From Chara braunii (lineage: Eukaryota > Streptophyta > Charophyceae > Charales > Characeae), in contig BFEA01000079.1 in assembly GCA_003427395.1 (NCBI GenBank), forward strand, positions 2,803,846 to 2,850,800: a stretch of 46,955 bases of DNA, given 5' to 3'. Position numbers and translations under genes: made by a program. The notes under the pieces were generated by a model. The model had not been told where the DNA came from, did not search any database, and saw only the letters and a program-made list of their open reading frames with translations. This document shows positions 32,540 to 43,226 of the stretch, piece after piece (position 1 is the first letter of the stretch; each line of letters starts with the position of its first letter).

Positions 32540-34519
32540 ATGAGCAACAGGGAGGACCCTGAGCCGGACGATCGGATCCTGCGTTCGTCAAGCCGTAGAT
32601 GCTCGTTGGCCCACTTAGCGTTAGGACCCGAGGGTGACCGTCTTCTATTCCAACAGGCTCGGGAAAGGCAGCAGCAGAGGCCAGCAAGGGACGCAAAGGC
32701 AAGCAGGGTTTTTGCTAGAGAGTCAGCTACCTCAGCCGCCGCAATGGCCAGTTCTGCACAGCAGAGCTCTCAAACGAGTAGCTCCGGAATGCAGCAGAGT
32801 ACCTAGTCCAGTAGTTCAAGGATTGTTGGGGGAATGTTCGCACAAACCCAGAGTCAATCTGCTGGTGTCATGGCTAGCGAGCAATTAATGTTGACTCCCA
32901 AGGTTGCCATTTAGCGGGCAAGTGCTCGCGAAGCACAGCTACAGAGGGCGTTAGATGAGATACAGGCAGAAAAGGAAAGAATGCTCAGGCGTACAGCCAG
33001 GATGGAGCAGAGAGAAGCGGACATGCATGATGGACTTGCACACATGGATGATGATGTGAAGGTCGTTAGGAGGGCCCTGCTAAACGTGGTAGAGATGCAG
33101 GGCTACCATACAGATCTTCTACAGGACATTCAGAGAATTCTGCCCGTGCTGGTTGGGCGAGTTCAGGTTACACAGCCACCATCCGAACCAGGTGCCTGGC
33201 CGGTGATACAGCCTCCTCCTTTTATCCCACTGGTAACCGGGGTAGACCCATCTACTCTGCCTCCAGTTTCAGTACTCGCTGCACCCAACCTTGGTATGCC
33301 TTTGACAGGCGGTCTTTCAGCAAGACCGAGTGTACAGGTTCCAGTCCAGTAAGTGCTCTCCCAACATCCATTGCAGATTGTCGTAGCAACACAGCCTGCA
33401 GTCTCACAACCTCAGCAGCAACAGGCGCAGCAACCTGCACCCCAAGCTCCACATCCTAGAGTTGCGCAGGTTCCGGGACAAGGTCAGTGGGTTCCAAAGA
33501 CTGCCATCGCAGCACCCAAACCTTATTCAGGGGATAAAAAGGATGAGGACCTCAACACATGGTTGAGGATGGTGCCAGTCTACGTGAAGTGCAAGCTAAC
33601 CTTGCCTCACGAGGAAGTGTTTGTGGCTGCCTCCTACCTTGAGGGGGGTGCAGAAAGGTGGTTAAGCGGGTATGTGCAGTTGCAAGGATACGGTCATGAC
33701 TTCCACGCTTGGGCAGTCACCCAGAAAGTGGACGACTTCCTCAAGCTGGTGGAAGAAAGGCGGCATGATCTGTAGGAGGCCCAAAAGGTCGCCGACGGGT
33801 TACTGAATCTAGGCTCAAGAAAGTTCAAATCAGTGAGGGATGCCACAAACGTTGTTGAGCGTTTGATCTGTGTTCTTGGCGTACGCTATGACCCCCAGGT
33901 CTTACTCACCATCTTCCTGAGGTGTCTCCCCACATAGATCAGGAATCAGATGGCAGGTGAGGCCATGATCACAGTGCACAACTTCCCCTCGTTCAGCAAG
34001 AAGGCCCTAAATCCCGAAGCAAAGATAGAGCATGGACAACAACCCACGACGGATGGTAGGAAGAAGACGATGCCTCCTAATTGGAAGGCCAAGGGGCACA
34101 TTATGTTTGTCGACAACGATGGTTCCACCATCGAGTTGGACGACGACTTCCAGTTGGGAGTAGAGTCAGAGTCAAGTAGCGCAGAAGCTTCAGGGGGTGG
34201 ACCAGTCACTGCCTCTGTACAAAAAGGTAAGGCGAATGGTAGACGTCGTGGAGGTTCCTGGTCAAAGAGTCAAGTAGACCCCAATGCTCCTCCATGGGAG
34301 AAAGCGGGGCTTACAGGGGACGTGTGGAGAGATCGTTACTCCTGTGCCGCTTGTATTCAATGTGGCCAGTATGGTCACATGCAGTTCAAGTGTCGGAACC
34401 GCAAGGTGACAGAAAAGATCCCGCCTACGATGGGGCAGGCGCCGGTCTCCTCCGCTTCCCAGGGAAGTAATGTTGCTAGTAGTTCTGGCACTGCGTCGGG
34501 AAACACGTTGGGCCAGTAG
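32540..34519 (+). pseudogene. gag of element B
   Basis: One frame carries the whole gag from MSNREDPEPDDRI to GNTLGQ, broken by TAG 32804, TAG 32912, TAA 33350, TAG 33773 and TAG 33935, with no frameshift noted. Order: a Ser/Gln/Ala-rich N-terminus, a charged helical region (RALDEIQAEKERMLRRTARM), a Pro-rich linker and a Gln/Pro/Ala stretch. The gag core follows (PKPYSGDKKDEDLNTWLRMV ... AASYLEGGAERWLSG), and last a CCHC knuckle CIQCGQYGHMQFKC (34352-34393). The final TAG (34517) is shared with element A (GGGCCAGTAGGA) and is probably the native gag stop. Pol follows in the -1 frame. Confidence 0.87.
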
Positions 34520-34548
34520 GAATTATAGTTGTTCCTGTTAGGGTTGAG

Positions 34549-36955
34549 GTGGTGAACACACCCTCACCAGCTCGAGAGATGGCCCAAGCTATTTTCTCTA
34601 TTGTCGTCCCGCAAACACATTCAGACCAATCGATCCTCTATTCACTGAATGTGTTTGAATCTTTAGAGGAGCTAGAGGAGGAGTGGTCTAGATCGAACCC
34701 ACTAGCTTCTTGGACGGCCATGGCTAAAGCTCCTAAGGGTGAATTGTTCGTCAGCGAGGTAGATATAGGCGGCCGAAAGGCTGGGGCCTTCTACGATACA
34801 TGTTCGACGAGGAACTTCATCAGTCGAGCTTGTGTTGAACGGCTGCGCTTACAGGGACAAGTGCAACGCCTCAGTCGACCTGTGGAGTCGACCTGTGCCA
34901 ACAAACAGCGCATGGTAGTCAATGACTACCTAAAAAACATTGAGTGTCGTTTCCCGTACGCGGGAGGGGAACTGAGGCATAAAGTCTCGTTCCTGGTCAG
35001 CTATGATCTCCCTATGGATATATTGTTGGGTATGTACCTATGTAGCACCGTGTTCGCGTTCGGAGGCGAACACGAACATGTTCGCCCGAACGCGAACAAG
35101 CGCCAAAAACCCTCCAAACGCGAACATAAAAAAAAAAAAAAAAAAAAAAAGTTCTCAGAAAAATCTGAAAAAAATATATGTTATGTAAAATAACAATACA
35201 AGCAACTTTCTTGGAGTCATGTTCAAATTCGTAGCCAATCATGAGTTAAAAATCAAAAACAAAAAAACATTATTTTTTTTTACGGAAAAAAATATATGTT
35301 CGCCCGAGCATGTCCGCGAGCTGTTCGCGCGAACGTGAAGGGGCGCGAACACGTTCGTCGTGCTACACAGGTATGTACTATCTTTCAGTTGCACAGCCCC
35401 AGTTTGACTGAGATCGAAAAGTGGTCAAAATTCCCATCAAGTACACTTTGCCCGGGGGGGGGAAGTATAAAGCTAGTAGTCTGATTGAGTCCTACGGATG
35501 CATGTGTGCGGCCGCGTTTTATAATTATTATAAGCAAAATCCGGAGGAGGGTATGTACTTAGTGTATNTCTNTGCAGAGGGCGAGCCGGTGAAAATGCCT
35601 CCAGAGATAGAGGGAGTGGTCGCTAAGTACCCTGATCTATTCGAAGAGCAGGAAGGGGTTGTTGAAAGGGAGGTCGTCCACGTGACAGAGATTATCCCAG
35701 GGTCTAGTATTCCGAAGGGTAGGATCTATCGGATGTCTCCACCGGAGCTCGATGAGCTTCGCCGACAACTCAAGGATCTCACTGAGAAGGGTTGGATCCG
35801 GCCTAGTGTCTCCCCTCATGGGTCTCCTGTCCTATTCGTCCCCAAGAAGGGGGCAACATTGAGGATGTGCATCGATTATAGGGGCCTCAATGCCATCACC
35901 GTGAAGAACGCAGAGCCCCTACCGCGCATCGATGACTTGTTGGACCGAGCGCAAGGGTGTCGGTACTTCAGTAAAATAGATTCGAAGTTCGGGTACCATC
36001 AGATTGTAATCCGGCCCAAGGATCAACACAAAACCGTTTTTCAGACCACGTACGGCCTGTACGAGTTTGTGGTGATGCCTTTCGGCCTTTGCAATGCTCC
36101 TGGCACCTTTCAGCACGCTATGAACCGGATTTTTCATGACTACTTAGACAAGTTCGTCATCGTGTACCTCGATGACATATTTATCTTTTAAAGTAGGACT
36201 ATCGAAAAGCATGTAGCCCATCTAGACAAAGTTCTTAGCCTCCTTCGACAACACCAGTTCAAGATCAACCCGGAGAAGTGCGAGTTCGACTGCACCCGGA
36301 TCTTGTATCTGGTCATGAGATTTCCGCGGAGGGATTGATGCCCAATGACACGAAGGTGGCCAGCATTTGTGACTAGCCGCGTCCTCAGTCTGTGACTAAC
36401 GTGAGATCCTTCTTGGGGATGACCAGATACTATTGCAATTTCGTGAAGAACTATAGCATAGTGTCCGCACCCTTGTCGGATCTCACACGCCTTGACACCC
36501 CCTGGGAGTGGACAGACAGGTGTGAGGCTGCCTTCACACATCTGAAGCATTCTCTTACACACCATGAGGTCTTGAAACTCCCTGATCCTGACAAACCATT
36601 CGTTGTAACCACGAATGCCAGCCAATATGGCATTGGTGCCGTGCTTGCGTAGCAGGAGGGGAAGAAGTTGAGGCCCGTAGAGTACATGTCCAAAAAGATG
36701 CCCTCTCAGAAGTTGGCTAAGTCCACCTATGAGAAGGAACTCTACACGATCTGTAAAGCGCTCACCCATTGGAGGCATTATCTCCTTGGGAGATTTTTCT
36801 ACGTCAGGACTGATCATCAGACCCTGAGGTGGATGAGGACACAACCTATACTCTCCGATGCTTTGAAGCATTGGATCGAAGTCATGGAACAGTATGACTT
36901 CAAACCTCAGTACATAAAAGGGGAGTACAACAAGGTTGCATGCGTTGCCGCGTAG
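34549..36955 (+). pseudogene. protease, RT and RNase H of element B
   Basis: The protease region has FYDTCSTRNFIS (about 34789-34824), where the active-site Asp-Thr-Gly reads Asp-Thr-Cys, and DLPMDILLGMY. The hAT-like insert (35038-35370) interrupts it; removing 341 bp (insert plus one duplication) puts both sides in the same frame. A TGA at 35409 replaces the Trp seen in element A. RT is well kept ([46 protein letters not shown]) with an intact YLDD box (36165-36176). A TAA follows at 36189. RNase H (FVVTTNASQYGIGAVLA, then KALTHWRHYLLGR) carries TAG 36374 and TAG 36650. Two N occur at 35568 and 35572. Confidence 0.88.
35038..35370. mobile_element. hAT-like MITE, 333 bp, 8-bp target duplication
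   Basis: The exact 8-bp direct repeat GTATGTAC flanks it (35030-35037 and 35371-35378). Termini CTATGTAGCAC and GTGCTACACAG are inverted repeats with one mismatch. Both subterminal zones are packed with GTTCGCG/CGCGAAC motifs in both orientations, while the centre is AT-rich with a poly(A) run of about 22. Element A keeps the unoccupied site (GCATGTACTACC on the minus strand). An 8-bp duplication, short inverted ends and subterminal motif arrays are hAT hallmarks; no transposase is encoded. Confidence 0.9.
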
Positions 36956-38310
36956 GCCAGACTTCCTTGGTGCGCTGATCACTGAGTTGGGGCTTGCGGA
37001 CAATGTTACTCAGTCCTTGGTGGAAGCCTATCGCGAGGATCCGTTCATGGCAAAGATCATACGCAGACTTGAGGCGAAGGGCAAGGTGACTTCTGACGAG
37101 TTTATGTTGGTCGATGGCCTGTTGTTCCTCGATAAGGTCGGGAATAAACGTTTATGTGTGCCAAATAGAGTCTTTGTGTAGTTTATTTTTAGACGAGCGT
37201 CATGATGCCACCAGACATTTTGGCTATAAGAAGACTGCAGCAAACTTGTTGCAGCAGTTCTGGTGGCCCACGATGATGAAAGACGCCAAGCTGTATGTGG
37301 AAACTTGTCAAGTCTCCCAGAGAGACAAGCCACGCACACAGGCCCCTCTTGGGCTTCTTAAGTCCCTTCCTTAAGTCCCTTTCGATTCCAAAAAAGCTTG
37401 GTGAGAGCCCATCCATGGATTTCATGGATACGCTGGTCACCAGCAAGAGTGGTATGAGATATGTCTTTGTCATTGTGGATAGGTTCAGTAAGTATGCTAG
37501 GTTAGTTGCCATGGCGAAAACAACAAAGACCGAGTACATAATCAGACTGTTCAAACAGAACTGGGTCAGAGACTTTGGCCTGCCAAAAGTCCATTGTTAG
37601 TGACCGGGATGTACGATTCACCAGTGAGTTGTGGAAGGCTGCAACTGCTGAACAGGGGACTCAACTGCAGATGACCTCCGGGAACCACCCAGAGGCAAAC
37701 GGACAAGCAGAGCAACTGAACCGTGTTGTACAACACCTGCTAAGGCACTACATCAAGCCTAATCAGGTGGACTGGGATGAGAAACTTGCTCTCATCGCCA
37801 GCCTGTACAACAACGATGTGCACAACACGACTGGGGTGAGCCCCAACAGTCTGCTCCTAACTTTCAAGCCTCGATTGCCTCTAGATTTCTTACTACCTTA
37901 GAACTAGTCCACTGTTGCGCCGGGTACCTTAGAATTGCTTACAGATATGAAAGTCCTATACAACAAGCAGTGGACGACGATGATAGAATCAGAAAACAAA
38001 CATCGTCGCCCTTCTATGTTCCAGGTTTGGGATAGAGTCTGGGTCAAAGCATCCAAACTAGGCCAAGAACACGGGATTTCTCGAAAGCCCATGCCTTCCC
38101 TGGTCACCTTCGCACCTACCCTGTCTTTCACGCCTCCAAACTCTCACCTTTCAAGGAAACTAACCAGTTTCCCTCTCGTCGGTCAATGCTGCCCCAACCA
38201 TGGATGGAGAGGTCGACATCGACGACATCGTGGATCATAGAGAAATGTCGGTTCCAAGACCAAAGGAAAGAGCCAGATTGAGTGAACTTCTCAGAGGACT
38301 TTCGAAGTCA
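36936..38310 (+). pseudogene. integrase of element B
   Basis: Pieces in several frames cover the linker (VTQSLVEAYREDPF) and the zinc-binding region (ERHDATRHFGYKK ... CQVSQRDKP), in which the second Cys of the usual CxxC is Ser. The core follows (SPSMDFMDTLVTSKSGMRYV, VDRFSKYARLV, SIVSDRDVRFTSEL, NHPEANGQAEQLN), keeping the Asp, Asp and Glu of the DDE triad. The C-terminal part (MFQVWDRVWVKASKLGQ) leads to VDIDDIVDHREMSVPRPK. Frameshifts and stops separate the pieces. The chromodomain present in element A is missing: after VPRPKERA the sequence passes directly to the region before the polypurine tract. Confidence 0.85.
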
Positions 38311-38321
38311 GGAGAAGGGAA
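38311..38321 (+). other. polypurine tract of element B
   Basis: GGAGAAGGGAA immediately precedes the first base of the 3' LTR (TGCGAGG). Element A has AAAGGAGGAGGGAG at the same place. This is the expected primer site for plus-strand DNA synthesis. Confidence 0.8.
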
Positions 38322-39194
38322 TGCGAGGCTCAAGGCCTCGGTAAGCCCTACAGGCCCTGTTTCAGCAAGAACGGCCGCCCTAAGTGAAGGCGGGCCTGAC
38401 AAGTGACGAGAGGCCTATTTTGGGTTTTGACGCAACTGGGAAATTCAGGCAGTTGCGCAGCGCCAGTTGGTTGAGTGAACCCAGGCTCTGCCTGCCTTTG
38501 TCCAAATGTATCGAGGCAGGCCCTCGGCCAGACACGGGGCATGAACTGAACACAGGTCGCTGGCAGTTGGACACGGGTAACCACCCCAGACACTGTGGAA
38601 GATTCCCTGGGACAAGGGCTCAACCACTTGGGGCCTACCGGAAGCTTCCATGGGGAGGCCCAGGCCAGCCACGCAGCCTACGACTGGCAGCCTCATTCCA
38701 TAAAGGAAAGGGCCTGGCTGCGGGGTGGACATTCGGGCACTCGCTGCTTATGCGCAAGCACTGCTATGCCAGCTGCTGGAGCGAGTGCCTACACGCTCAC
38801 GGGCGAGCAGGGAAGAAGCAGGCAGCCATAGCCAAGCTGGCCTGCGCATTGCTGGATGGGGCGCATGGTGGTCCTTGGGTGCACGTGGCATCTGTGTGGG
38901 GGATCGAGATCGTGAGTGAAGCGTGAGACATACCTGGTGCTTGAGGCCAACGACATTGGCCGAGATCTGGTCGTACTTCGGGAAGCTGTTGACGTCACAA
39001 GCGGCATTGTAGATAGGCTAGATAGGATCTGCCATTCGTAGTTTGGGCGCTGAGCGCCGGATAGGGATTCGACATTGGTTCATGGTTGATGATGATGAGA
39101 CTATTCCAACATTGTAACTTGTGAGCTTTTGTTGTGCTCTTATTTGGAACTCAAGTTGCAATTCTGCTTTTGGTTCGAGGTCAAGACCATCCGG
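38322..39194 (+). mobile_element. 3' LTR of element B, truncated
   Basis: Repeats 30326-31197 nearly exactly and follows the polypurine tract. Similarity stops at CAAGACCATCCGG (about 39194), where LINE ORF1 sequence begins, so the LINE or its break removed the rest. Confidence 0.9.
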
Positions 39195-39201
39195 CCCCAA
39201 C

Positions 39202-42200
39202 ATGGCTCACGAGCTGTCAACGATAGCCCGCCTATATTTTCGGTTGTTACACAAAGGGGAGATGGGGGGATTTCTGTTAAAGAGAGAGCGGACAGACGTA
39301 ACAACGTTGCAGCCCATCACAAACCCGTTGCCTGTTCCGGTACAAAGCCTGCACTTGACACAGTCGGACGAGCCTGTCAAGGGGGGAAAATCAGATGACC
39401 CATCCCCACTGCAGCAAAGAATACAGCCAGGCTCACCACTCTCTGCGCAAATACAGAAGCAGAGCTGGTCACACCTTCCAGGGGGAATTGCGCCCCCCAC
39501 CGCGCTCCACGACCGCCCCAGGAAGTCCGTCTCGCTTGCTAAAAACCTGCCCGGACTCCATAGAGGGCAGCTGAAAGGAATGAATAAACTGTTTCGATAT
39601 GAATACGTTCACAATATTGCAAAAGGCTGAGGAACTTGCTCCCTACGGAAGCCCGCCCCCTGGCCTCGGGGTACACACATGTGACCAAGTCTGCAAGAAA
39701 GCTGCCTCCGCAACTTGAGCAGCAGCAACTTGCTGTCTTGAAAACGAGTGAGCCGGTGCACCGGCAACAGGACAAGCCTGAGGAACAGGGGCACAAACAT
39801 GTGACTGACTCTGCAAGGCTGTTACTCCCACAATCGGAACAGCAGCTCGCTGTCTCAAAATCGAGTGAGGCGGTACACAGACAATTGGACAAGCCTGATG
39901 GAGGCGAAGCAACAACACCACACAACCTGCCAAGCCCCACACAGGATCGCAATCAAGCCTCCGGGTTGAGGCCCCTGCTACTTACGTCAGAGCACACCGA
40001 CGCGGTGACAAAACTGGCGTCAGATCACAGAGGCATAGTGACGACACCGGACCCCTAGCACCTTCGGGGATACATACATGTGAATGAGTATGCAAGACTG
40101 CTACCTCTGCAACCTGAACAGTGGCAACCGGCTGACGTGAAACTTAGTAGGGCGGTACATCAGCAACACAACAATCCTGGGGGATTCGGGTTCATACAAA
40201 CGACTGACAATGTAAGACTGCTGCCTCTGCAACTTGAACAGCAGCAATCTGCTCCCTCAAAACCAGGTGAAGGACTACACAGCCAACGGGACAAAACTGA
40301 GGAAGGCGGCGCAATAACATCGCCCAACCTGGCAATCCCAACAGAGGACTCCAACCAAGCCTCTAGGTCCAGGCCCCTGCTACCTATGTCAGACCACACT
40401 GAAGCACTGACACAACCCGGGTCAGATTATAATGACGCAACTGCAGAACCGGCCCCCCAACACCTTCTGGGGTGCATCCCCAACCCGTGTCTGGAGGGCA
40501 CACATCTGCTGCAGGGGAGTACACCAGAGTACAGGGAAATGATGAGAGAGCAAGGGCAAGCGGAAGCTGAACTGAGAGTGGCGATAGCCCAGAGGCTGGC
40601 AACACAAGCGAAATTCCCCCAAATGGACACTCCAATTCATGATGTCTCATCAGATTCTGAATCGGACAGGGATGATGAAAGCACCCCGGGACTCGCCCTC
40701 TCAAAGCAGCAACAAACACTATTCCACCACCTGGTGGAACAACAGATGTATGAACTTCATACACAGCAAAGGAAACTCAACTACATGGACTCACAATCCC
40801 AGCAGTCCCAAAACTCGAAGGAAGTCTTGCTCTCAGGGGGGAACTTGGGACAGGCGGAGCATGGTGACCTCCTGTACCGGCTGACAGGGGCCCAATTTAG
40901 TATGCAGTCGCAAAAGGAGGTATTGGGAAGGCTGGAACAATTACATCACCAACAAGCGCTCCTGGAACGACAGTACTAACTTTGGAGTTGTGAGTAATCC
41001 CGGAACATTGGACCCAGGAATAGGTCCAAACAGTGTCCAATCCCTGACCCATATGATGCAATTAGACAGACCCTTGCCACCTGCCCCTTGCCAATACCAA
41101 AGTACGGCCACCCAGGCGGCCATACCCGGCACGCTCCTCACACAGGAACAGACAACACCTGGCCCACAGCAGGAGCCGCAACAAGGGGACACATATCCAT
41201 TGTATGGGATCCACCCAGGATGGGACCACGATATGGAACCTTACCTCTCAGAGGATGTTGACCACAAAGCTCGAGGATTGGGATACCAAACCCTGCAACT
41301 CCCAGACAATAGCGAAGGGACCCACCCAGCGCTGGACCTTGTCATGGAAACAGCATCATCTGAACCGGAATTCATGGACAGAAACACCCAGACTGGGTCT
41401 GAACCTGAAAATAAGGACAGAAACGCCCGGCCAGTACCCAGAGTACCTGGAGCAATGACTAATGATGCATTTTTGCACCAACCACAATCCGTGCAGCCCG
41501 TACAACATCATTTCATACGGGAGAGGAAAGTGAGAGCGCACCTTAAGGAACTTCTGGATTGGATTATGCAAAATTCCCTGGCCCCCGCCGGGATGGCCAT
41601 AGGTGAGATCATTCCCCCGCTCCGCTGGGAAAGAATCGGGAGAAGGATCCTAGCGCAACACGAAATCAAACAGGCGGTGAACCAATATAAGACGAGAGAG
41701 GATATAGACAAGAGACTAGTGGCAAAAGCCATCATTAGCACAGTCACAAGGCTGTTGGAAGAATTGAGGCACAAAAGCCCAGACTGTTCCTCCCTAGTGC
41801 AGCGGGTGGCAGGGTGCCAGGGGCGATTCCGCATGGAAAGAAAGGATTGAGGACACAAGACAACCCGTTCTGGCCAAAGGTGCTGGTAGAGGACATAGGG
41901 ACTGTCCTCCGTTGCAGCAGTCAGGAAGGTCAGATAGTTCGGGCCTCCCCCCCAATCATACAAAGGATCCCTGCTAATCTCTTGGGTCCCTCCGCGGACA
42001 AGCTGCTGGGGCAACAATGGGATATCTCGCTCACAGACCGAGTAAAGGACATGCTATCAAACGATGCTACGGGAGGTGAGCAGTTGCATGCTCAGTTCTA
42101 CAGCTCAAACTCGGATGAGGATTTTGAAGGGGAGCCTGCAGCCCTTGAATTTATAAACCTGCACGTAGATAAGGAAGCACCACCGGCAAACTGCTCGCTT

Positions 42201-42215
42201 CTGACAGGACTTTGA
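39202..42215 (+). pseudogene. LINE ORF1 region with internal repeats
   Basis: The frame opens at ATG 39202 (MAHELSTIARLYFRLL) and shifts near 39630. One frame then runs 39636-40979, broken only by TAG 40056, and shifts again near 40970 and 41830. The first part holds the 120-bp/399-bp repeats, and the middle has a Glu/Gln-rich helical segment (STPEYREMMREQGQAEAELR; LFHHLVEQQMYELHTQQRK). Next is a region with PLRWERIGRRILAQHEIKQA, and last an acidic stretch (SSNSDEDFEGEP). I recognise no CCHC knuckle or RRM. Assignment as ORF1 rests on its place upstream of ORF2 and its coiled-coil-like composition. The break from 42216 to 42378 contains a poly-Pro coding run. Confidence 0.65.
39672..40469 (+). 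repeat. higher-order repeat in LINE ORF1
   Basis: A ~40-residue module (HVTKSARKLPPQLEQQQ-like, ending with DKPEE or similar) occurs four times, starting near 39672, 39792, 40071 and 40191. The modules are 120 bp apart within a pair, and pairs are about 399 bp apart. Each pair is followed by the same linker (TEDSNQASRSRPLL / TQDRNQASGLRPLL). So a two-module unit plus linker was duplicated as a block. Confidence 0.88.
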
Positions 42216-42378
42216 AAAACATAGGTGCCCCGCACCATACGTAGCGGTTGAGTAAAAAGGTGGAAAATGCTCTGCGTGAAAGCTGAACCACCACCTTCTC
42301 CACCCCCGCCACCTCCACCACCCCGCCACTTCCACCCCCAGAACCCTGCGTACCACCACCTCACGAACAATACCCCAG

Positions 42379-43226
42379 GTGGACCTGGACATCAGAGCGC
42401 TCAACCTGAACGGATTGGCTCAGGCCTCCTTGGGAAAAAAACATGCCATCTGGAGAATGTTGAAGGAGGGGCAGGACAGATGGCCAGACGCAATCTGCAT
42501 ACAAGAGACTCACCTTACCCACACACCTGTCCACAAAGCCAAAGAGAAGTGGATATGGCCCTACGCCTCATTCTCGGCACCGGCACAATTTGCAGCCTCC
42601 GCAGGGGTGGCGATTTGGATTCCACCATCATCACGATTGATCCCGCTGATGCATGAGTGCAATCATCAACAGGGACGGTGGGTGTATGCGAAAGCAATGC
42701 TGGGTGACGACGTGGTCCTTATAGTAAGTGTCTATGGCCCGAATGACCCGCTTGAAAGAGTGGATTTCTTACATCAGCTTTATCAAAAGATCCCGGTAGG
42801 CCACCCCATCATCATTGCAGGGGACTTCAACATAACACCCGATCCATTGTTGGACAGGAGGTCATCCGCCGGCCCGCATGACTAGAGCCAGTCTTAGGAC
42901 AGGTGGGCACTGGATATAGATATGTTGGCTACATTCATGGCCACCCTGCAACTGAAGGACTCTTACCGAATATTGCACCCTACCAAAAGGGCGTACACTT
43001 GCGTCCGGTCTAAAGGGGTGGCGGACAGGTCTAATTCGAGGATAGATTTGTGCCTCGTCTCTAAGGAACTTGTAGGGGCATTGACACTGGCCGAAATCAT
43101 GCCATTCAGCGCATGTAAGTCTTTTGACCACTGGGGAATATCACTGGGTCTCTCCTTCCACTCACCAATCATAAAAGGACCGAGCTTTTATAAGTTCAAT
43201 GCGTCGCTCCTTAAACTATCGGCTTG
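42379..43226 (+). pseudogene. LINE ORF2: APE-type endonuclease domain
   Basis: The frame shows the endonuclease signatures in order: IRALNLNGL (start), AICIQETHL with the catalytic Glu, VLIVSVYGPND, IIIAGDFNITPD with the Asp/Asn pair, SRIDLCLVS, and SFDHWGISL near the end with the terminal Asp-His. Two TAG codons lie in the same frame at 42883 and 42895, so the domain is intact except for these. After 43226 the coding frame shifts. This domain nicks target DNA to prime reverse transcription (family knowledge). Confidence 0.88.

Larger units (their letters stand above)
30326..39194 (+). mobile_element. Ty3/gypsy element B (plus strand), degenerate, with both LTRs partly present
   Basis: The sequence from 30326 is repeated in the same orientation from 38322, with near identity over about 870 bp; both start TGCGAGGCTCAAGGCC. 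Between them lie gag (32540-34519), pol (34549-38310) and a polypurine tract. The 3' LTR is cut at 39194 by the large LINE. A hAT-like MITE interrupts pol. The 5' side abuts the leader of element A head-to-head. Confidence 0.9.

Noticed and set aside
38384-38926. 180-codon plus-strand frame
   Set aside because: It lies inside the 3' LTR of element B, and equivalent frames in the 5' LTR are broken differently, so it is not a conserved gene.
39539-39952. Minus-strand Cys-rich frames opposite LINE ORF1
   Set aside because: They are antisense shadows of the ORF1 repeats; the plus strand fits the LINE layout.
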